Positions 7,995 through 17,803 are shown, counted from the first letter of the stretch. The stretch is DNA of 64,000 bases from Sulfurimonas gotlandica GD1 (GCF_000242915.1 NZ_AFRZ01000001.1:992001-1056000), one strand, 5' to 3'. Notes: generated by a model not told the origin, from the letters alone. Made by a program: numbers and translations.

Positions 7995-8438
7995 CTATCC
8001 TTTTATACGAGTAAGTGCTTCAACTGTAGCACGAACAAGTGTTCCTGGATTGTTTGAGCCAATTGATTTAGTAAGTACATCTTTAATACCTGCAAGCTCA
8101 AGAACGTGACGAGCTGCTCCACCTGCGATAACACCTGTACCTTCAGATGCTGGCTTTAAAAGGATACGACTTGCATTGTATTTATGCTCAATATCATGTG
8201 CGATTGTTGTACCTTTGATACTAATTGTAGTAAGGTTTTTAAAAGCGTTATCAACACCTTTACGGATAGCGTCTGGAACTTCCTTCGCTTTACCCATACC
8301 ATAACCTACAGTACCATTTTTGTTACCAACTACGATAAGTGCAGTAAAACGAAATCTTCTACCACCCTTAACAACTTTAGTAACACGACCAATATTTACA
8401 ATTGATTCTTCAAAATCTTCTCTATTGATTTCCATCAT
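7995..8438 (-). CDS. rpsE: 30S ribosomal protein S5
   Basis: Small-subunit protein with a double-stranded RNA-binding N-terminal domain, important for decoding accuracy. Seen: [21 protein letters not shown] followed by [11 protein letters not shown] and [17 protein letters not shown], then the C-terminal [19 protein letters not shown]. The 147 residues match the family. It starts as MMEINRED; the second Met would also be acceptable. It follows rplR by 5 nt in the spc operon. Confidence 0.96.
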   Translation of the reverse strand: MMEINREDFEESIVNIGRVTKVVKGGRRFRFTALIVVGNKNGTVGYGMGKAKEVPDAIRKGVDNAFKNLTTISIKGTTIAHDIEHKYNASRILLKPASEGTGVIAGGAARHVLELAGIKDVLTKSIGSNNPGTLVRATVEALTRIKG

Positions 8439-8443
8439 AGCCC

Positions 8444-8800
8444 CTAAAACTTAATTTCGTTAGCACGAAGTGCGTCACCAAATGCAGCTATAACACCGTG
8501 ATATTGGTAACCATTACGATCAAATACAACTTCAGAAATGTTAGCTTTTTTAAGTGTTGCAGCAAATGCCTCACCTAGTGCAGCTGCACCTTCTTTATTC
8601 GATTTGTGACCTGTTGACTTTGAGTTAAGTGCCGCTAATGTTGTTGCAGTTGCATCATCAATAGCCTGTACACTTAAATAACGATTTGAACGAAATACAG
8701 AAACACGAGGAAGTGAAGCACAACCAGATATTTTTGCACGAATACGACGCTTACGCTTTAAACGATTAGCAACTTTCGATTTTAATACTTTAGCATTCAT
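8444..8800 (-). CDS. rplR: 50S ribosomal protein L18
   Basis: Binds 5S rRNA and helps to dock it in the central protuberance with L5 and L25. The 118-residue product shows the basic N-terminus [14 protein letters not shown], the [19 protein letters not shown] strand and the C-terminal [20 protein letters not shown]. Position between rplF and rpsE is standard. No truncation. Confidence 0.97.
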   Translation of the reverse strand: MNAKVLKSKVANRLKRKRRIRAKISGCASLPRVSVFRSNRYLSVQAIDDATATTLAALNSKSTGHKSNKEGAAALGEAFAATLKKANISEVVFDRNGYQYHGVIAAFGDALRANEIKF

Positions 8801-8813
8801 TTATACTCCTCCC

Positions 8814-9350
8814 TTATTTCTTAGAAGTTTTACCGGCTTTACGCACGATATGCTCTTCTATGTATTTAACACCCTTACCTTTATAAGGCTCTGGTGGACG
8901 GAATGATCTAATCTCAGCAGCAACTTGACCAAGTTTTTGCTTGTCATGGCTTTTAAGAGTAATAACATTCTTTTCAACGCTTGCTTCTAAACTTTCTGGT
9001 AATTCATAATTAATATCATGAGAAAAACCAAGTTGAAGATTAAGTACTTGACCTTGAACGGCAGCACGGTAACCAACACCGTTAATCTCTAATTGCTTAG
9101 TATAACCAGTAGTTAAACCAACAACGATATTTTGAGCTAATGCTCTATATGTTCCCCAGAAAGCTCTATGAGCTTTTGCTTCTGATAAAGTAGCAAAATT
9201 TAAAATATTACCTTCTAAAGTGAAAGCAACATTTCCTTTTGTATCTAAATCAACACTATTTTTGCCTTTAGCAAAAGTTATAACATTTCCATTTGCACTA
9301 ACATTAATGTCAGCTGCAAATTCTACAGGTAATTTACCAATTCTTGACAT
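8814..9350 (-). CDS. rplF: 50S ribosomal protein L6
   Basis: Two-domain protein near the sarcin-ricin loop of 23S rRNA, needed for late 50S assembly. The 178 residues start [15 protein letters not shown] and end with the signature region [20 protein letters not shown] plus a basic tail. [10 protein letters not shown] marks the second domain. It lies between rpsH (9-nt gap) and rplR (13-nt gap). Confidence 0.97.
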   Translation of the reverse strand: MSRIGKLPVEFAADINVSANGNVITFAKGKNSVDLDTKGNVAFTLEGNILNFATLSEAKAHRAFWGTYRALAQNIVVGLTTGYTKQLEINGVGYRAAVQGQVLNLQLGFSHDINYELPESLEASVEKNVITLKSHDKQKLGQVAAEIRSFRPPEPYKGKGVKYIEEHIVRKAGKTSKK

Positions 9351-9359
9351 GCTATCTCC

Positions 9360-9758
9360 CTACCAAACTGTACACATAACTTCGCCACCAATGCCAAGCT
9401 CATAAGCTTTGTCATTAGCAAGTACGCCATGTGATGTACTAACAATAATAGTTCCGTAACCATTTTTGAAACGTTTGATATCTTCTTTACCTTTGTAAAC
9501 ACGTCTACCAGGCTTAGAAACTCTTTGAATCTCATTAATTACACATTTTTCATTTTCATCGTACTTAAGTACAACTTTGATCGTCTTCTTAACGCCGTCT
9601 TCAACAACGTTACAACTCTCAATATAACCTTTATCTACTAAGATATTTGCTACAGCTTCAACACTCTTAGAGTGAACTAAAGTAGTAACTGGTAATCTTC
9701 TCATACCTGCATTACGTACACGCGTTAACGCATCTGATACTAGATCATTTATTGCCAT
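9360..9758 (-). CDS. rpsH: 30S ribosomal protein S8
   Basis: Primary 16S rRNA-binding protein; in other bacteria it also represses the spc operon by binding its mRNA. Seen: [17 protein letters not shown] at the start, and the C-terminal RNA-binding motif [20 protein letters not shown] with GGEVMCTVW at the end. The 132-residue length is normal. A 74-nt gap separates it from rpsN, one of the longest inside this operon. Confidence 0.97.
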   Translation of the reverse strand: MAINDLVSDALTRVRNAGMRRLPVTTLVHSKSVEAVANILVDKGYIESCNVVEDGVKKTIKVVLKYDENEKCVINEIQRVSKPGRRVYKGKEDIKRFKNGYGTIIVSTSHGVLANDKAYELGIGGEVMCTVW

Positions 9759-9832
9759 TATTTTTCCTTGACTTTGTAATTACTTTAGTCTAAACCAAAG
9801 TAAAAACTAATAATTAGAAGTTTCCTCTTGGA

Positions 9833-10018
9833 TTACCAAGAAGACTTTCTAACACCTGGGATTAATCCCTCGTTTGCCATCTTTCTAAAACAGATACGGC
9901 AGATTCCGAAGTCACGTAGTACTGAATGTGGACGTCCACAGATTTGACATCTAGTATATCCACGTACTTTAAACTTAGGTTCTCTTTTCGCTTTAGCGAT
10001 CATAGACTTCTTAGCCAT
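9833..10018 (-). CDS. rpsN: 30S ribosomal protein S14, zinc-binding type
   Basis: Compact 61-residue S14 that carries a zinc ribbon: CQIC at residues 24-27 and CRIC at 40-43 give the CxxC-x12-CxxC pattern of the C+ (type Z) form. The start [16 protein letters not shown] and end GVRKSSW are typical. It overlaps rplE by one base at 10018 (stop/start TAATG arrangement), which recurs in this operon. Confidence 0.97.
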   Translation of the reverse strand: MAKKSMIAKAKREPKFKVRGYTRCQICGRPHSVLRDFGICRICFRKMANEGLIPGVRKSSW

Positions 10019-10563
10019 TAGTTGCTCCCTTTACTAAAAGGCATACCAATTTTCTCTAAAAGAGCAAATCCCGCCTTATCTGAATCAGCAGTTGTTACAA
10101 CTGTGATATTCATACCATGAATTTGCATGATTGAATCATAATTAATCTCTGGAAAAATTAGTTGCTCTTGAAGACCGAAGTTATAGTTACCACGACCATC
10201 AAAACCATTTCTTGGAACACCACGGAAATCTTTTACACGTGGAAGTGCAATAGATATTAGACGATCAAGAAAGTTATACATGTTTTCACCACGAAGTGTA
10301 ACACGTATACCAACTGGCATACCTTCACGAACTTTAAAACCAGCAACTGATTTCTTAGCGATTACAGTAGTTGCTTTTTGACCAGCAATTTTAGTAATTG
10401 TATCTTCAATGTTTTGGATAAGTTTATTATCTTTCATTGCAAAACCAGCACCAACAGAGATAATGATTTTATCTACTTTTGGAGTTTGCATTGGATTAGC
10501 AATACTTAAATCAGCTTGTAATTCAGATTTTAAACCTAAATATTTTTCTTTTAAACGAGCCAT
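10018..10563 (-). CDS. rplE: 50S ribosomal protein L5
   Basis: Binds 5S rRNA and contacts the P-site tRNA. The 181 residues include [20 protein letters not shown], the family signature region [20 protein letters not shown] and the C-terminal [19 protein letters not shown] followed by [12 protein letters not shown]. Complete. It starts 4 nt after rplX and shares one base with rpsN. Confidence 0.97.
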   Translation of the reverse strand: MARLKEKYLGLKSELQADLSIANPMQTPKVDKIIISVGAGFAMKDNKLIQNIEDTITKIAGQKATTVIAKKSVAGFKVREGMPVGIRVTLRGENMYNFLDRLISIALPRVKDFRGVPRNGFDGRGNYNFGLQEQLIFPEINYDSIMQIHGMNITVVTTADSDKAGFALLEKIGMPFSKGSN

Positions 10564-10567
10564 CTAA

Positions 10568-10798
10568 TTATGCCTCCACTTTACGTACATTTGAAACATC
10601 TATTGGCATCTCTTTATTGATATGTCCGCCCTTAGTGTTATCTTCTGTTGGTTTGATTGCTTTCTTAGCTACTTTACAACCCTCAACTATCACCTTATTT
10701 TTCTTAGGTAATACTTCAAGTACAGTAGCTTTAGTTCCGCGATCATCACCAGCGATAATTTCTACAGTATCGCCTTTTTTGAAATTAAACTTTGCCAT
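10568..10798 (-). CDS. rplX: 50S ribosomal protein L24
   Basis: Assembly initiator protein of the 50S subunit with an SH3-like KOW motif, seen here as [20 protein letters not shown] near the N-terminus. At 76 residues it is shorter than the E. coli protein (about 104) but close to other Campylobacterota proteins. It shares base 10798 with rplN and precedes rplE by 4 nt. Confidence 0.96.
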   Translation of the reverse strand: MAKFNFKKGDTVEIIAGDDRGTKATVLEVLPKKNKVIVEGCKVAKKAIKPTEDNTKGGHINKEMPIDVSNVRKVEA

Positions 10799-11166
10799 TA
10801 AACAACCTCCGGTGCAAGAGATACGATTTTCATAAATCCAGCATAACGAACTTCACGACCAACAGGTCCGAAGATACGAGTACCGATAGGCTCTCTCTTG
10901 TCATCAAGTATTACAGCAGCATTGTCATCAAAACGAATAAGAGAACCATTTTCACGGTGAACCTCTTTTGCAGTTCTAACGATAACAGCTTTAACAACTT
11001 TGCCTTTTTTAACTTTAGCAGTTGGTGTCGCTTTTTTCACAGAAGCAACGATAACGTCACCTATTGAAGCGTAACGACGCTTTGAACCACCAAGTACCTT
11101 AATACACATAATCTCTTTTGCACCTGTATTATCAGCTACAACTAAACGAGTAAAACCTTGTATCAT
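10798..11166 (-). CDS. rplN: 50S ribosomal protein L14
   Basis: Conserved 122-residue beta-barrel protein at the subunit interface. Seen: [20 protein letters not shown], the basic loop [19 protein letters not shown] and the C-terminal [20 protein letters not shown]. It overlaps rpsQ by one base at 11166 and rplX by one base at 10798. Confidence 0.98.
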   Translation of the reverse strand: MIQGFTRLVVADNTGAKEIMCIKVLGGSKRRYASIGDVIVASVKKATPTAKVKKGKVVKAVIVRTAKEVHRENGSLIRFDDNAAVILDDKREPIGTRIFGPVGREVRYAGFMKIVSLAPEVV

Positions 11167-11414
11167 TAGTTAACTCCTGATACAACTGTTTTAAGTCTAA
11201 AAGATTTAGTCTTAGAAAGTGGACGACATTCGATTGCGATAATCTCGTCTCCAACTTTTACTTCGTTACGCTCATCATGTACTAAGTACTTTTTGAAACG
11301 TTTTACAACTTTGTGGTAACGAGGATGCATTACACGACGCTCAACAACCATAGAGACTGTTTTATCGCCTGCAATTGTAACTACTTTACCTTGAATTTCA
11401 CGCTTATGTGTCAT
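11166..11414 (-). CDS. rpsQ: 30S ribosomal protein S17
   Basis: OB-fold 16S rRNA-binding protein. The 82 residues begin [19 protein letters not shown] and include [20 protein letters not shown] and [19 protein letters not shown], all typical. It follows rpmC by 9 nt and shares one base with rplN. Confidence 0.97.
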   Translation of the reverse strand: MTHKREIQGKVVTIAGDKTVSMVVERRVMHPRYHKVVKRFKKYLVHDERNEVKVGDEIIAIECRPLSKTKSFRLKTVVSGVN

Positions 11415-11423
11415 ACCAAGCCC

Positions 11424-11612
11424 CTAGTTTGCCACTGCATTAAGCGCAGTGTTGATTTTAGCAATATCTTTTTTAGCAACACGAAGTTCGCTAGTATTAT
11501 TTAATTGCATCATCTTCTGTTTAATTTTTAAAGTAAACAGTTGTGTTTTCTTTTCTTTCAGCATAACATTAAGTTCTGCTGAATTTTTATCTGCTAAATC
11601 AGAATATTTCAT
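11424..11612 (-). CDS. rpmC: 50S ribosomal protein L29
   Basis: Small helical protein at the exit tunnel, near the trigger factor and SRP docking site. The 62 residues show [20 protein letters not shown] and the helix ending [17 protein letters not shown]. It overlaps the end of rplP by 14 nt, as in many spc-type operons. Confidence 0.96.
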   Translation of the reverse strand: MKYSDLADKNSAELNVMLKEKKTQLFTLKIKQKMMQLNNTSELRVAKKDIAKINTALNAVAN

Positions 11613-12024
11613 TGCTCATCTCCGCAGTAATTATTTTAGTTTTGAATGGTAACTTGTGCATAGCAAGAGTTAGCGCTTCACGAGCTAAATCATGTGGAAC
11701 ACCAGCCATTTCAAAAATTATACGACCTGGTTTAATGTTCATAACCCATTGGTCAACTGAACCTTTACCCTTACCCATACGAGTTTCAAGAGGCTTAGCA
11801 GTTAACGGTTTAGCAGGGAATACACGAATCCAAATCTTACCATTTCTTTTAATGTGACGAGTAGCTGAAATACGAGCTGACTCAATCTGACGTGAGTTAA
11901 TACGACCTGCTTCAACCGCTTTAAATGCGATATCACCAAATGCTAATGTATAACCTGAACGAGCGTAACCACGGTTACGACCCTTCATTACTTTACGATA
12001 TTTTGTTCTCTTTGGCATTAACAT
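11599..12024 (-). CDS. rplP: 50S ribosomal protein L16
   Basis: Binds near the A site and peptidyl transferase centre. Seen: [19 protein letters not shown] at the start, [19 protein letters not shown], the signature region [13 protein letters not shown] and the tail [16 protein letters not shown]. The 141 residues are complete. The start lies 2 nt after rpsC and the gene overlaps rpmC by 14 nt. Confidence 0.97.
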   Translation of the reverse strand: MLMPKRTKYRKVMKGRNRGYARSGYTLAFGDIAFKAVEAGRINSRQIESARISATRHIKRNGKIWIRVFPAKPLTAKPLETRMGKGKGSVDQWVMNIKPGRIIFEMAGVPHDLAREALTLAMHKLPFKTKIITAEMSNEIF

Positions 12025-12026
12025 GA

Positions 12027-12736
12027 TTAATCAGCCTTTCTCGGAGCACGCTTTCTTGGGCGCTCTTGTTTCTCTTGTTTCTCTTCTTTTGCTTCTGCAG
12101 GGATACCTTTAGTAAGTACCTCACCTTTGAAAATCCATACTTTTACACCGATAATTCCGTATGTAGTATGAGCTTCTGCAAAACCATAATCAATTTTTGC
12201 ACGAAGTGTATGTAAAGGAACACGTCCCTCTAAGTACCACTCAGTACGAGCCATTCAGCTCCACCAAGACGACCAGAAACTGAAACTTTAATACCTTTAG
12301 CACCTGAACGTTGTGCACCTTGCATAACTTTCTTCATAGCACGACGGAAAGCAACACGACGCTCTAGTTGTGTAGCAACATTCTCAGCAACAAGTTGTGC
12401 TGAAGTTTGAGCTTTCTTTTCTTCTTTGATATTAACAGCAACTGTTTTACCAATAAGCTTTTGAAGAGAATCTTTAAGTTTCTCGATGTCCGCACCTTTT
12501 TTACCAATAATGATACCAGGGCGAGCTGCAACGATAGTTACGCGAAGTCTCTTGATTGTTCTTTCTATAATAATGTTAGCAACACCAGCATAGTAAAGCT
12601 CTTTTTTCAAATATGTACGAATCTTGTGATCTTCACCTAAACTCTCTGCAGCAGTTTTAAAATTAGGGAACCAACGGCTCTCCCAATTGCGGTTTATACC
12701 AAGACGTAAACCAATAGGATTAACTTTTTGACCCAT
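12027..12736 (-). CDS. rpsC: 30S ribosomal protein S3, interrupted by a one-base frameshift
   Basis: S3 lies at the mRNA entry tunnel. Here it is split: [20 protein letters not shown] to [10 protein letters not shown] is read from 12736, then the frame turns to WLVLSGT and stops at 12230; the rest ([19 protein letters not shown] to the basic tail) continues in another frame from 12254 to 12027. Adding one T to the TT at 12254-12255 (plus strand) restores GGAEMARTEWY, the conserved junction, and a normal 236-residue protein. S3 is essential and single-copy, so a homopolymer sequence error is much more likely than a real mutation. Confidence 0.9.
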
Positions 12737-12737
12737 A

Positions 12738-13055
12738 TTATTTACCCTCTACTTCTACTAAGATATGTGCTGTTGGCTTTCTGATTCCAGATGCCATACC
12801 ACGTGCTCTTGGACGGAATCTCTTAAGAACTGGACCATTATCAACACGACATGATGTAATAGTACAATCTTCAGCTTCACTACCACTGTTAGCAACTGCA
12901 GATGCAATTACTTTAGCGATAATTTTAGCTGCCTTATTTGGAGTAAATTCTAAAGATGCTAATGCAAGTTCTGCATTCATCCCTTGAACTTCTCTTGCGA
13001 TAAGACGAGATTTAATTGGCGAAACACGGATAAATTTCAATAATGCTCTAGCCAT
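12738..13055 (-). CDS. rplV: 50S ribosomal protein L22
   Basis: Lines the polypeptide exit tunnel with a long beta hairpin. The 105 residues begin [20 protein letters not shown], contain [18 protein letters not shown] and the hairpin region [20 protein letters not shown], and end ILVEVEGK. Length fits the ordinary bacterial protein (about 110) without the C-terminal extension seen in Campylobacter. It overlaps rpsS by 8 nt and ends 1 nt before rpsC. Confidence 0.97.
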   Translation of the reverse strand: MARALLKFIRVSPIKSRLIAREVQGMNAELALASLEFTPNKAAKIIAKVIASAVANSGSEAEDCTITSCRVDNGPVLKRFRPRARGMASGIRKPTAHILVEVEGK

Positions 13056-13335
13056 GATTACCCCTTCTTCTGAACTGAGCCCTTATGGCCCTTAAAAATG
13101 TACGAGTTGGTGCGAATTCACCAAGTTTATATCCAATATGATTCTCTGTAACATGTACAGGAATAAATTGACGTCCGTTGTGAACATTTAATGTAAAACC
13201 AACCATCGCAGGAATAATCATAGATCTTCTTGACCAAGTTTTAATAGGTTTTTTGTTGCCTTCAGCTTTAGCTGTTTCAACTTTTTTCATTAAATGGTCA
13301 TCAACAAATGGACCTTTTTTTACTGAACGAGCCAT
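13048..13335 (-). CDS. rpsS: 30S ribosomal protein S19
   Basis: Small-subunit head protein in complex with S13. The 95 residues start [20 protein letters not shown] and carry the family pattern [40 protein letters not shown] and GEFAPTRTF. It overlaps rplV by 8 nt and follows rplB by 1 nt. Confidence 0.98.
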   Translation of the reverse strand: MARSVKKGPFVDDHLMKKVETAKAEGNKKPIKTWSRRSMIIPAMVGFTLNVHNGRQFIPVHVTENHIGYKLGEFAPTRTFLRAIRAQFRRRGNHG

Positions 13336-13336
13336 A

Positions 13337-14182
13337 TTAGCCTACCCTTTTTGCATTTGGTTTACGGCGAGTAATAATTAATTTATCACTAGCTTTCTTA
13401 CGACGAGTTTTAGCACCCTTCGTTGGTTTACCCCATGGAGTAACTGGATGACGACCTGAGTTCGTTTTACCTTCACCACCACCATGCGGGTGATCAATAG
13501 GATTCATTGCTGAACCACGAGTTTGAGGACGAATACCTAAGTGACGTTGACGACCAGCTTTTGCGATAACAATGTTACCAAACTCTTCGTTACCAACTAT
13601 ACCAACAGTAGCTAAACACTCACCTAATACTAAACGCATTTCAGATGAAGGCATACGAAGTGAAACATACTTACCGTCACGACCCATAATCTGAGCAGAA
13701 GTTCCAGCAGCACGACACATTTGTCCACCTTTACCAGTCTTAAGCTCAATGTTGTGTACAGTTGTACCAACCGGAATATTCATAAGTTTCATTGTATTAC
13801 CAGCTTTAACATCCAAACCAGATGCAGCTGATTCAATTGTATCACCAACATTTAAACCTTTTGGTTGAAGAATATATCTCTTCTCACCATCAGCATAGTT
13901 GATAAGTGCAATTCTACAGTTACGGTATGGATCATACTCGATAGCTGCTACAGTACCTGGGATATCAAATTTATTTCTTTTGAAATCAATAATACGATAA
14001 AGTTTTTTAGCACCAGCTTGTCTATGACGAGACGTGATACGACCATTGTTGTTACGACCTGCATGAGTAGGTAACTTAACTAGTAATGAACGAACACTTG
14101 CTTTTGCAGTAATGTCTGACGAATCAACATTAGTGAAAAAACGACGAGATGGAGTTACCGGTTTATAAGTTTTAATTGCCAT
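13337..14182 (-). CDS. rplB: 50S ribosomal protein L2
   Basis: One of the core 23S rRNA-binding proteins, needed for subunit association and peptidyl transfer. The 281 residues include [20 protein letters not shown], the [20 protein letters not shown] region and the C-terminal signature [20 protein letters not shown] with the catalytically important His. Tight junctions with rplW (1 nt) and rpsS (1 nt). Confidence 0.98.
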   Translation of the reverse strand: MAIKTYKPVTPSRRFFTNVDSSDITAKASVRSLLVKLPTHAGRNNNGRITSRHRQAGAKKLYRIIDFKRNKFDIPGTVAAIEYDPYRNCRIALINYADGEKRYILQPKGLNVGDTIESAASGLDVKAGNTMKLMNIPVGTTVHNIELKTGKGGQMCRAAGTSAQIMGRDGKYVSLRMPSSEMRLVLGECLATVGIVGNEEFGNIVIAKAGRQRHLGIRPQTRGSAMNPIDHPHGGGEGKTNSGRHPVTPWGKPTKGAKTRRKKASDKLIITRRKPNAKRVG

Positions 14183-14183
14183 C

Positions 14184-14465
14184 TTATACCGCCAAACTTT
14201 CTATTTGTGCACCCTCTGGTAACTTAACATAAAACTTTTTAAAGTCATTTTGTTTACCAGCAACACCACGGAAACGTTTAACTTTTCCGCTTTGATTAAG
14301 TGAGTTAATATTACTTGGAACGATTCCAAAATACTCACGAAAAACCTCTTTAAGACCTGTTTTAGTCATACGTGGTGAAGTTTGTACAACGATAACGTTG
14401 TCTTCTTGCATACCTAATGTCTTCTCTGTATATAGTATAGATTTAATATCTGTAATATCTGCCAT
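14184..14465 (-). CDS. rplW: 50S ribosomal protein L23
   Basis: Exit-tunnel protein that docks trigger factor and SRP. The 93 residues include [36 protein letters not shown] and [19 protein letters not shown]. Its ATG at 14465 shares one base with the TAA that would end rplD once the rplD frameshift is corrected, matching the one-base stop/start overlap used elsewhere in this operon. Confidence 0.96.
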   Translation of the reverse strand: MADITDIKSILYTEKTLGMQEDNVIVVQTSPRMTKTGLKEVFREYFGIVPSNINSLNQSGKVKRFRGVAGKQNDFKKFYVKLPEGAQIESLAV

Positions 14466-15071
14466 TATTTAGCCTCACCTACAAGAATTTCCCATATCGA
14501 TCACTATTGAACGATAATTCGCAGCTAAATAAGCATTTAATTCATTTGCTTCTACTACATAAGTAGGTGCAAGATTCTCAAACGCTAAATAAGTTTTTTC
14601 ATCTAATATAGATTTTACTATCAATACATCTCTTTGGTTTAAAGCTTTAAAGATTGCCGCAGCATCTTTTGTTTTACCAGATGTAACTTCTAGTGTATCT
14701 ACGATGAATAGACTACCATTTTGAGCATGTTCATTCAAAGCAAAGTTTAAAGCAAGTTTTTTCTGCTTTTTATTTACTTTTAAATCGTAGTTACGGTTAT
14801 TGCTAGGACCAAATGCCTGACCACCACCTACGAATATAGGAGAACGACGAGAACCAGCACGAGCACGTCCGCCACCTTTTTGAGCCCATGGCTTCTTACC
14901 ACCACCTCTTACTTCACTTCTACCTTTAGCAGTCGCAGAGTTTGCACGTTGTGCAGCTTGAGCAGACTTAACATATAGGTATAGGTTATGAGGATTGATT
15001 CCTGAAAAACTCTCAGGTAATGCTAACTCAGAAGCTTTTTCCATTTTTTCATTTAAAACGATTGCGCTCAT
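14465..15071 (-). CDS. rplD: 50S ribosomal protein L4, C-terminus disturbed by a one-base frameshift
   Basis: Tunnel protein and, in enterobacteria, regulator of the S10 operon. Body is typical: [59 protein letters not shown]. As read, it ends [11 protein letters not shown] at 14475 (198 aa), an unusual tail. Removing one C from the CCC at 14491-14493 gives [12 protein letters not shown] and a TAA ending at 14465, with the one-base overlap to rplW typical of this operon and 201 residues, near the family length. I therefore call a single-base insertion, probably a sequence error. Confidence 0.85.
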
Positions 15072-15646
15072 TATTTAGTTACCTCCACACGACCTAGAGA
15101 ACCGTTAGCACCAGAAACTGAACCAACAACCACAAGGATCTTGTTTTCAGCGTCATAAGAAACTATCTCATTCTTTACACAATTTTGTGTATTTCCATAT
15201 TGTCCAGGCATTTTCTTACCCTTCATTACACGACCTGGCCACTCTGCATTACCGATTGAACCTGTTCTACGACCAAATCTATGACCGTGAGATGCAGGAC
15301 CACCAGAGAAATTCCAACGCTTCATTGCTCCAGAAAAACCGCGACCTTTAGTAGTGAATCTTGATTTTACAACACTAGCTTCTGCTAATGGAGCAAAGTC
15401 TAAATCACCAGCTTCAGTGTTAGCTACTTCTAAAGTAACTAAACGGTTAAACTCAGATGAAAGATTGTATTTCTTTTGCTGACCTTCAATTGACTTGTTC
15501 ATTTTTTTACCGCTGTTGTAAGCTACAATTGCAGTACCTTCATTAACTTCACATACTTTAGCATCTAGTACTCTTAAAAGAGTAACAGGCTTACTTGGTA
15601 CTGTGATTGTACGGCTCATACCGATTTTTTCAACAATATATTCCAC
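15071..15646 (-). CDS. rplC: 50S ribosomal protein L3
   Basis: Early-assembling protein near the peptidyl transferase centre. The 191 residues start [20 protein letters not shown] and carry [40 protein letters not shown] and the [10 protein letters not shown] motif whose Gln is the methylation site in E. coli. It shares base 15071 with rplD and follows rpsJ by 9 nt. Confidence 0.97.
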   Translation of the reverse strand: MEYIVEKIGMSRTITVPSKPVTLLRVLDAKVCEVNEGTAIVAYNSGKKMNKSIEGQQKKYNLSSEFNRLVTLEVANTEAGDLDFAPLAEASVVKSRFTTKGRGFSGAMKRWNFSGGPASHGHRFGRRTGSIGNAEWPGRVMKGKKMPGQYGNTQNCVKNEIVSYDAENKILVVVGSVSGANGSLGRVEVTK

Positions 15647-15655
15647 GACCTACTC

Positions 15656-15966
15656 CTACTTATCCATAGAGCGAACTTCAACGTCCACTTCCGGTGCAAG
15701 ATCAAGCTTCATTAGAGAATCTACTGTTTCTGGCGTTGCAGAAACGATATCAATAACTCTAGCGTGCATACGGATCTCAAACTGCTCACGAGCTTTTTTG
15801 TTACGTGAACTGATTTCAATACTGTGTATTTACGAATCTTTGTTGGTAAAGGGATTGGACCACATATTACGGCACCTGTACGCTTTACAGCCTCAACTAT
15901 TGATGCTACTGATCTATCTAATACACGATGATCGTAAGCTTTCAATTTTAAACGAATTTTTTCCAT
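15656..15966 (-). CDS. rpsJ: 30S ribosomal protein S10, interrupted by a one-base frameshift
   Basis: S10 is a 30S head protein and, as NusE, part of antitermination complexes. The frame starts [20 protein letters not shown] and is normal to SVHVTKK, then shifts and stops early at 15721 (81 aa). Adding one T to the run of six T at 15794-15799 (plus strand) restores [19 protein letters not shown] through [10 protein letters not shown], ending at 15656, and exactly the usual 103 residues. Since the gene is essential, a homopolymer error is the best explanation. It is the first gene of the operon, with AAGGAA before the ATG. Confidence 0.9.
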
Positions 15967-15987
15967 GTTTTTCCTTCTAAAGAACTC

Positions 15988-16004
15988 GTCAGGTCTAGCC
16001 TAAC
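15988..16004 (-). promoter_or_regulatory. Hairpin in the S10 operon leader
   Basis: In the leader of rpsJ, GTTAGG and CCTGAC (minus strand) form a 6-bp stem with loop CTAGA. It lies about 20 nt before the Shine-Dalgarno. It could influence initiation or operon feedback, but it is far smaller than the E. coli L4 target, so a role is only a guess. Confidence 0.3.
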
Positions 16005-16021
16005 TATATTAAGGGAGTGGA

Positions 16022-16050
16022 ATTGTATCGAAATGAACTATGATATTCAA
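16022..16050 (-). promoter_or_regulatory. Sigma-70-type promoter of the S10 operon
   Basis: On the minus strand TTGAAT (16050-16045) and TACAAT (16027-16022) are 17 nt apart, close to the TTGACA/TATAAT consensus. It would give a leader of about 50 nt before rpsJ. No competing promoter of similar quality is seen in the gap. Confidence 0.6.
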
Positions 16051-16087
16051 GGTTTTAGGGGACAAAAGTTGAAATTCCCTAAAATTT

Positions 16088-16108
16088 ATTTCCTTTAAGA
16101 AAGGAAAT
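16088..16108 (+). promoter_or_regulatory. Perfect hairpin just before the ATPase gene
   Basis: ATTTCCTTT (16088-16096) and AAAGGAAAT (16100-16108) form a 9-bp stem with a 3-nt loop, ending 14 nt before the ATG at 16123. The AGGA that could serve as ribosome binding site is inside the stem, so the hairpin may limit translation of the ATPase gene. No T-run follows it. Confidence 0.4.
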
Positions 16109-16122
16109 GGTAAAATAGCTTT

Positions 16123-17187
16123 ATGGAAATTTTACTACAAGAACTTTACAAAACTGATATTCATATGGATAAATTTCATTTTAGAAAAGTTTATTTAGAA
16201 GAATTAAGTTATCAAATAAACGGTATTTCTCAGAGTGGGAAGTCAAAACTAGTTAAGAATCATCTTCTTGGACTTAAAAAAAATTCTTATTTATATATAG
16301 ACTGTAATGATATTAGAATAAATATAGATGAATTGAATAAGACTCTTACAAGATTTTGTAATTTAAATAAAATAGATGTATTAGCTTTAGACAACTACAA
16401 AGAAGAGATTAAGATTCCAAATGTATCTCAGCTAATTATCTGTAGTGAGACTCATTTTGACATAGACTATCTAACATCAATACAACTCTACCCTCTAGAC
16501 TATGAAGAGTTTTTAGCTTATGAGCATAAGCATGACTCTACTGCACTAAATCACTTTTTCCAGCTTGGCGGTTTTCCCTCAATGCATAAGGTTCACAGTG
16601 ATGAGAGAAACATCTATATACAGAAGACATTAAAGTATGCACTTGATGAAATGGAGTTTGATATACTTGTTTTATGTGCGAAGATGATGGCACAAAAATT
16701 ATCTCCTTACTCTATATATGAAAGACTCAAGCAAACAAGAAAAATATCTAAAGACAAATTATATAAAGCCTATGAGAGTCTAGGCGAAAAAAACTACATA
16801 CATCTTTTAGAAAAGAACAATCATCCAAAAGCTACTAAAAAAATATATTTATGCGATATATCTCTAAAGTCTGCACTTAGTATTGATAAGCATTTTGGAA
16901 GACTTTTTGAAAATATGATTTTCTTAGAACTATTAAAATCAAATGTTAAATGTTTTTATGATGACGGTATTGATTTTTACATTCCGAATCAAGATGAAGT
17001 CATACTTGGAATGCCGTTTGCAGATGAAAGAACGCTCTTTAAAAAGATGGAAGCTATTGAAGCATTTATCTTTGGTTACGGTATAAAAAAAGTTACAGCA
17101 ATTACAATGAATAAAGAAGGGAAGGTAAGTCATCCGTTTTCAAAGGTAGAAATGATACCATTTGATATATGGGCGATAGGGGATTAG
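16123..17187 (+). CDS. AAA-type ATP-binding protein (AAA_14/DUF4143-like)
   Basis: A 354-residue protein with a P-loop GISQSGKSK at about residues 34-42, a Walker B-like hydrophobic strand DVLALDNY near 86-93 and LIICSETH as a sensor strand, then a C-terminal half (about 180-354) with a winged-helix-like part and a nuclease-like fold. This layout matches the large family of ATPases with a DUF4143-type C-terminus, whose cellular role is not defined. It is followed by rnhB after 3 nt, so the two are probably co-transcribed. The P-loop has Ser-Gln-Ser before GKS where family members often have Arg-Gln-Val. Confidence 0.65.
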   Translation: MEILLQELYKTDIHMDKFHFRKVYLEELSYQINGISQSGKSKLVKNHLLGLKKNSYLYIDCNDIRINIDELNKTLTRFCNLNKIDVLALDNYKEEIKIPNVSQLIICSETHFDIDYLTSIQLYPLDYEEFLAYEHKHDSTALNHFFQLGGFPSMHKVHSDERNIYIQKTLKYALDEMEFDILVLCAKMMAQKLSPYSIYERLKQTRKISKDKLYKAYESLGEKNYIHLLEKNNHPKATKKIYLCDISLKSALSIDKHFGRLFENMIFLELLKSNVKCFYDDGIDFYIPNQDEVILGMPFADERTLFKKMEAIEAFIFGYGIKKVTAITMNKEGKVSHPFSKVEMIPFDIWAIGD

Positions 17188-17190
17188 GAT

Positions 17191-17742
17191 ATGGGTAAAT
17201 TATGTGGAATAGATGAAGCGGGACGCGGGCCGATTGCCGGAGACTTAGTTATAGCTGGATGTATACTCAACTCGAATATTGAAGGTTTGAATGATTCCAA
17301 AAAATTAACAGAAAAAAAGAGAGAAACTCTTTATGAGTTAATTATCAAAGATTCTGATTATCATATAGTAAAAATATCTCCTCAAGCTATAGATGCTGAT
17401 GGTTTATCAATATGCATCAAAAGAGGTCTTGAGGAAATTATGCAAAATTTAGAAGTTGATGAGTATCTATTTGACGGTAACTCAAACTTTGGAATCTCTA
17501 GACTTCCAACCATGATAAAAGCTGATGGCAAAGTTGCAGAGGTTAGTGCTGCATCTATACTTGCCAAAGTAACACACGATAGAGATATATTAATAGAAGC
17601 AAAAAAATATCCAGAGTATCAGTTTGAAAAACATAAAGGTTATGGAACAGCTCTTCATGTTGAAATGATTAAGAAATATGGATACTGTGATATTCATAGA
17701 AGAAGTTATAAACTTAAGGCTCTACAAGCAACTCTCTTTTAA
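17191..17742 (+). CDS. rnhB: Ribonuclease HII
   Basis: Endonuclease that cuts RNA in RNA/DNA hybrids and removes misincorporated ribonucleotides. Active-site acidic residues are visible: Asp and Glu in GIDEAGRGPIAG at the N-terminus, Asp in DEYLFDGNSNF and Asp at the later AKVTHDRDI segment. The 183 residues are normal length. Start ATG 17191 follows the ATPase gene by 3 nt with GGGGATTAGG upstream. Confidence 0.96.
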   Translation: MGKLCGIDEAGRGPIAGDLVIAGCILNSNIEGLNDSKKLTEKKRETLYELIIKDSDYHIVKISPQAIDADGLSICIKRGLEEIMQNLEVDEYLFDGNSNFGISRLPTMIKADGKVAEVSAASILAKVTHDRDILIEAKKYPEYQFEKHKGYGTALHVEMIKKYGYCDIHRRSYKLKALQATLF

Positions 17743-17803
17743 TATCTATATATAATACTTTTTTATAATTATAAGTGTTAATATCATACTGGAAGGAAAA
17801 ACA

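Noticed and set aside
12027-12254. Separate short gene beginning [11 protein letters not shown]
   Set aside because: This is the C-terminal third of S3 after a one-base frameshift, not an independent gene.
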